Shown: positions 6,876 through 8,368 of the stretch, in pieces
Numbering within the stretch: the stretch's first letter is position 1
How the letters are laid out: each line of letters begins with the position of its first letter
NCBI GenBank assembly: GCA_003218815.1
Contig: QHON01000110.1
Span: forward strand, 1-8,368
DNA: 8,368 nucleotides
Reading direction: 5' to 3'
From: Verrucomicrobiota bacterium
GTDB lineage: Bacteria > Verrucomicrobiota > Verrucomicrobiia > Chthoniobacterales > UBA10450
The notes under the pieces: generated by a model
The model's database searches: none
The model's input: the letters and a program-made list of their open reading frames with translations, nothing else
What the model was told of the DNA's origin: nothing
Translations under genes and position numbers: made by a program

Positions 6876-7647
6876 TGCGGGAGGAAGCCCAGTTTCCCGA
6901 TCTAAATTGAGCCGCGGCGCCCAGCGTCGCCCGGACCGCTCCCATATTTCGCGTCGCCCGTTTGTCGCGGCCACTTTCGCGATGACGGTCGATGGAAAAG
7001 TCACGACACGAAATTTCTCGCCGGTTGATTTCACATCGCGTGAAGACAAGCTGCACTTGTTTGGTCAGCGTGCGCTGGCCGACGCTGTCCTGATCGGCCA
7101 CAGCACGCTCAAGCGCGACAATGTCCGGCTTGGGTTGCCCCAAGGAGAATTGCGCGAGCGGAGAACTAAACGCAGGCAAACGGCCTATCCGATTCGTGTA
7201 ATTGTTTCCAATAAAGGAAAGATCGACAATCGCTTAAAGATTTTTCAGTCGGACTTTTCTCCAATCGTAATTTTTTCGACCAAGCGAATGCCGCGGAAAT
7301 ATCAGCAAGCGTTACAAAAAGTGGCCGCACTTCATCTAAGCGATGCACAAGATGTCGATCTTGCCGCCATGCTGAGAACGTTGCGTGATAAATACAAAGT
7401 TCGCACGGTCGCATGCGAAGGTGGACCACTGCTGTTTCGAGGCTTGTTGGAACGCGGCTTGATCGATCAACTTAATCTTACCATTGCACCTTATATGTTC
7501 GGCGGAGCTAACGCACCGACTTTGACCGGCCTGAGCAAAGAATTTTTACCCGCGAGCGTGCATTGCGCTTTAATCGATATGCGAGTTGTCGGCGAGGAGT
7601 GTTTCCTGACCTATCGAATCAAGCATGCGCGGCGGCGCTCGAAGTAG
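6853..7647 (+). CDS. RibD C-terminal/dihydrofolate reductase-like family protein
   Basis: This 264-residue protein matches the RibD C-terminal reductase fold (dihydrofolate reductase-like), which in riboflavin synthesis reduces the ribosylamino-pyrimidine phosphate with NADPH. The domain begins near residue 36 with RPFVAATFAMTVDGKVTTR. The NADPH-binding ADAVLIGHSTLKRDN lies at 76-90. The late motif is CEGGPLLFRGLLERGLIDQL (188-207), then IAPYMFGGANAPTL. The deaminase domain of bifunctional RibD is absent, so this is a standalone reductase. It could be a riboflavin-pathway enzyme or one of the many RibD_C paralogues acting on other substrates. The first 35 residues are basic, Ser/Arg-rich and probably disordered. 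I chose the ATG at 6853, inside the flippase gene; a TTG at 6838 is possible, and no start near the domain boundary has a good ribosome binding site. Thus part of the N-terminal extension could be untranslated. The 3' end overlaps the convergent DUF1272 gene by 29 bp. Confidence 0.85.
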   Translation: MRSAKRNNAGGSPVSRSKLSRGAQRRPDRSHISRRPFVAATFAMTVDGKVTTRNFSPVDFTSREDKLHLFGQRALADAVLIGHSTLKRDNVRLGLPQGELRERRTKRRQTAYPIRVIVSNKGKIDNRLKIFQSDFSPIVIFSTKRMPRKYQQALQKVAALHLSDAQDVDLAAMLRTLRDKYKVRTVACEGGPLLFRGLLERGLIDQLNLTIAPYMFGGANAPTLTGLSKEFLPASVHCALIDMRVVGEECFLTYRIKHARRRSK

Positions 7648-7825
7648 AGCCGTCTTGACGGCGCGGCCGGGGCACGAGTTCACCGCCGCAGTTTGGGCAA
7701 ATAGCGTTCAGCTGCTCCGCGCAATTCGCGCAATATGTGCATTCGAAACTGCAAATGTATGCTACTCCGCCTGACGTGAGCGGGACCCCGCATTTTTCGC
7801 ACGATCCTTTCATTACTAACGCCAT
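7619..7825 (-). CDS. DUF1272-family small zinc-binding-type protein
   Basis: This 68-residue protein resembles the DUF1272 family: CEKCG near the start, then AYICSFECTYCANCAE and CPNCGGELVPRPRR. Eight cysteines (9, 12, 25, 29, 32, 35, 43, 46) are arranged mostly as CxxC pairs and could hold two zinc ions in a treble-clef or ribbon-like fold. The family's function is unknown. The ATG at 7825 is supported by AGGGGA (7836-7831) five bases upstream; a second ATG at codon 5 is less well placed. The C-terminal Ser/Ala-rich tail overlaps in antisense the last 29 bp of the reductase gene. It is divergent from the cupredoxin-like gene, with 109 bp between them. Confidence 0.88.
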   Translation of the reverse strand: MALVMKGSCEKCGVPLTSGGVAYICSFECTYCANCAEQLNAICPNCGGELVPRPRRQDGSTSSAAAHA

Positions 7826-7830
7826 TTCTT

Positions 7831-7836
7831 TCCCCT
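7831..7836 (-). promoter_or_regulatory. Shine-Dalgarno site for the DUF1272 gene
   Basis: AGGGGA on the minus strand lies five bases before the ATG at 7825-7823. It favours this start over the in-frame ATG four codons later. Confidence 0.6.
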
Positions 7837-7852
7837 TTCTATTTTGAAGAAT

Positions 7853-7878
7853 TTCTCGAAACTATCGCATCTCGAGAA
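7853..7878. repeat. 7-bp inverted repeat in a divergent intergenic region
   Basis: TTCTCGA (7853-7859) and its exact reverse complement TCGAGAA (7872-7878) are separated by 12 bp. The position between two divergent genes (DUF1272 and the cupredoxin-like gene) suits an operator or a small hairpin in a 5' leader. The spacer is long for a stable hairpin, no T-run follows, and seven matching bases can occur by chance. Confidence 0.35.
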
Positions 7879-7934
7879 GAGCACGCGCAACATCGCTGGA
7901 CGGCGTGGGTTACCATGTTATCCCCATCATCACG

Positions 7935-8368
7935 ATGCGCAGACTTGCAGGGTTTAATATAGCCGTCGCGCTTCTTCCGATTTCAGCTTTGGCGCAAGCC
8001 ACCGTCGAGGGACGCGTAGGACTGCCGAAATCGCACTCAGCGCCGGTCGTCGCCAAGCGTTACGAGATCGTTACGCGCGGCGGCGCTCTCTCAACCCAAC
8101 CGCCGCTGGCTGTGGTTTATCTCGCTGGCGCTTTCCCAAAAATAAAATCATCTTCGACGAAACAGATCGCACAAAAAGACTTGGCTTTCGTTCCGCCGCT
8201 TCTGCCAGTGCAAGTCGGCACAAGAGTGGAATTCCCCAACCTCGATGATACCTATCACAGTATTTTTTCGTACTCACCAGCGAAACGGTTCGATCTGGGC
8301 CGCTATCGCCCGGAGGAGAGGCCTATCCCGTCGGAGGTTTTTAATACTTCAGGGCTGGTGACTCTCCG
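7935..8368 (+). CDS. Exported cupredoxin-like (methylamine utilization / plastocyanin-like) protein, 3' end outside window
   Basis: An open frame from ATG at 7935 runs without a stop to the window edge (144 full codons). Residues 1-20 form a Sec signal peptide (MRRLAGFNIAVALLPISALA) with likely cleavage after ALA or AQA. The mature part starts ATVEGRVGLP, with a strand PPLAVVYLAGAF (56-67). It then has VPPLLPVQVGTRVEFPNLDD (86-105) followed by TYHSIFSYSPAKRFDLGRY (106-124). The pattern 'F.P....V..G..V.F.N.D...H.v.s.S..k.FDLG.Y' is that of plastocyanin-like proteins often annotated as methylamine utilization proteins, with H108 as the first copper-ligand candidate. The remaining ligands (usually Cys, His, Met) would lie beyond the window. 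It would act in the periplasm, perhaps in electron transfer. An in-frame GTG at 7905 would add ten residues; the ATG gives the better signal peptide. There is no strong ribosome binding site. Confidence 0.8.
   Translation, partial: MRRLAGFNIAVALLPISALAQATVEGRVGLPKSHSAPVVAKRYEIVTRGGALSTQPPLAVVYLAGAFPKIKSSSTKQIAQKDLAFVPPLLPVQVGTRVEFPNLDDTYHSIFSYSPAKRFDLGRYRPEERPIPSEVFNTSGLVTL

Overview
The window reads as ordinary bacterial chromosome from a free-living Gram-negative heterotroph. It has moderate GC, dense gene packing, several short gene overlaps, a lipoprotein signal and a Sec-type signal peptide. The mix of genes (a full-type ClpB, a standalone RibD C-terminal-type reductase, a DUF1272 zinc protein, a plastocyanin-like 'methylamine utilization' type protein) would fit a soil Verrucomicrobiota (Chthoniobacterales-like) genome. 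That assignment is inference from protein style only; there is no rRNA or other marker here.

Left part (1-1011): the last 32 codons of an aminotransferase resembling the end of HisC, then a small BamE/SmpA-like lipoprotein gene on +. Its 3' end overlaps by 17 bp the 3' end of a convergent minus-strand gene for an uncharacterised protein with a possible PD-(D/E)XK-nuclease-like motif. These two small genes look more AT-rich than what follows.

Centre-left (1056-3532, minus): the disaggregase gene clpB, almost complete but broken. The 707-codon N-terminal frame runs cleanly through N-domain, NBD1, the middle coiled coil and NBD2 Walker A and B. At about 1452-1456 roughly 32 codons of NBD2 (including sensor 1) are missing and the frame shifts. 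The rest of NBD2, with the sensor 2 motif, continues in another frame to the normal C-terminus. It is either a recent pseudogene or a sequencing/assembly deletion.

Centre-right (3649-7647, plus): a tight four-gene run divergent from clpB. It encodes an MFS exporter, a sugar phosphate isomerase/epimerase-like TIM barrel, a flippase-like membrane protein (lysylphosphatidylglycerol synthase TM family) and a RibD C-terminal/dihydrofolate-reductase-like enzyme. Spacings are 15 bp, a 4-bp ATGA overlap and a 23-bp overlap, so co-transcription is likely. The shared pathway is not evident from sequence.

Right end (7619-8368): a small eight-cysteine DUF1272 protein on minus, convergent with and overlapping the reductase gene. 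It is followed by a divergent gene for an exported cupredoxin-like protein that runs off the window. The intergenic space between them holds a 7-bp inverted repeat. No tRNA, rRNA, insertion sequence, CRISPR array or convincing intrinsic terminator was seen. No stretch over 300 bases lacks a gene. I found no clear new defence or mobile system; the disrupted clpB and the unexplained four-gene operon are the items most worth a second look.
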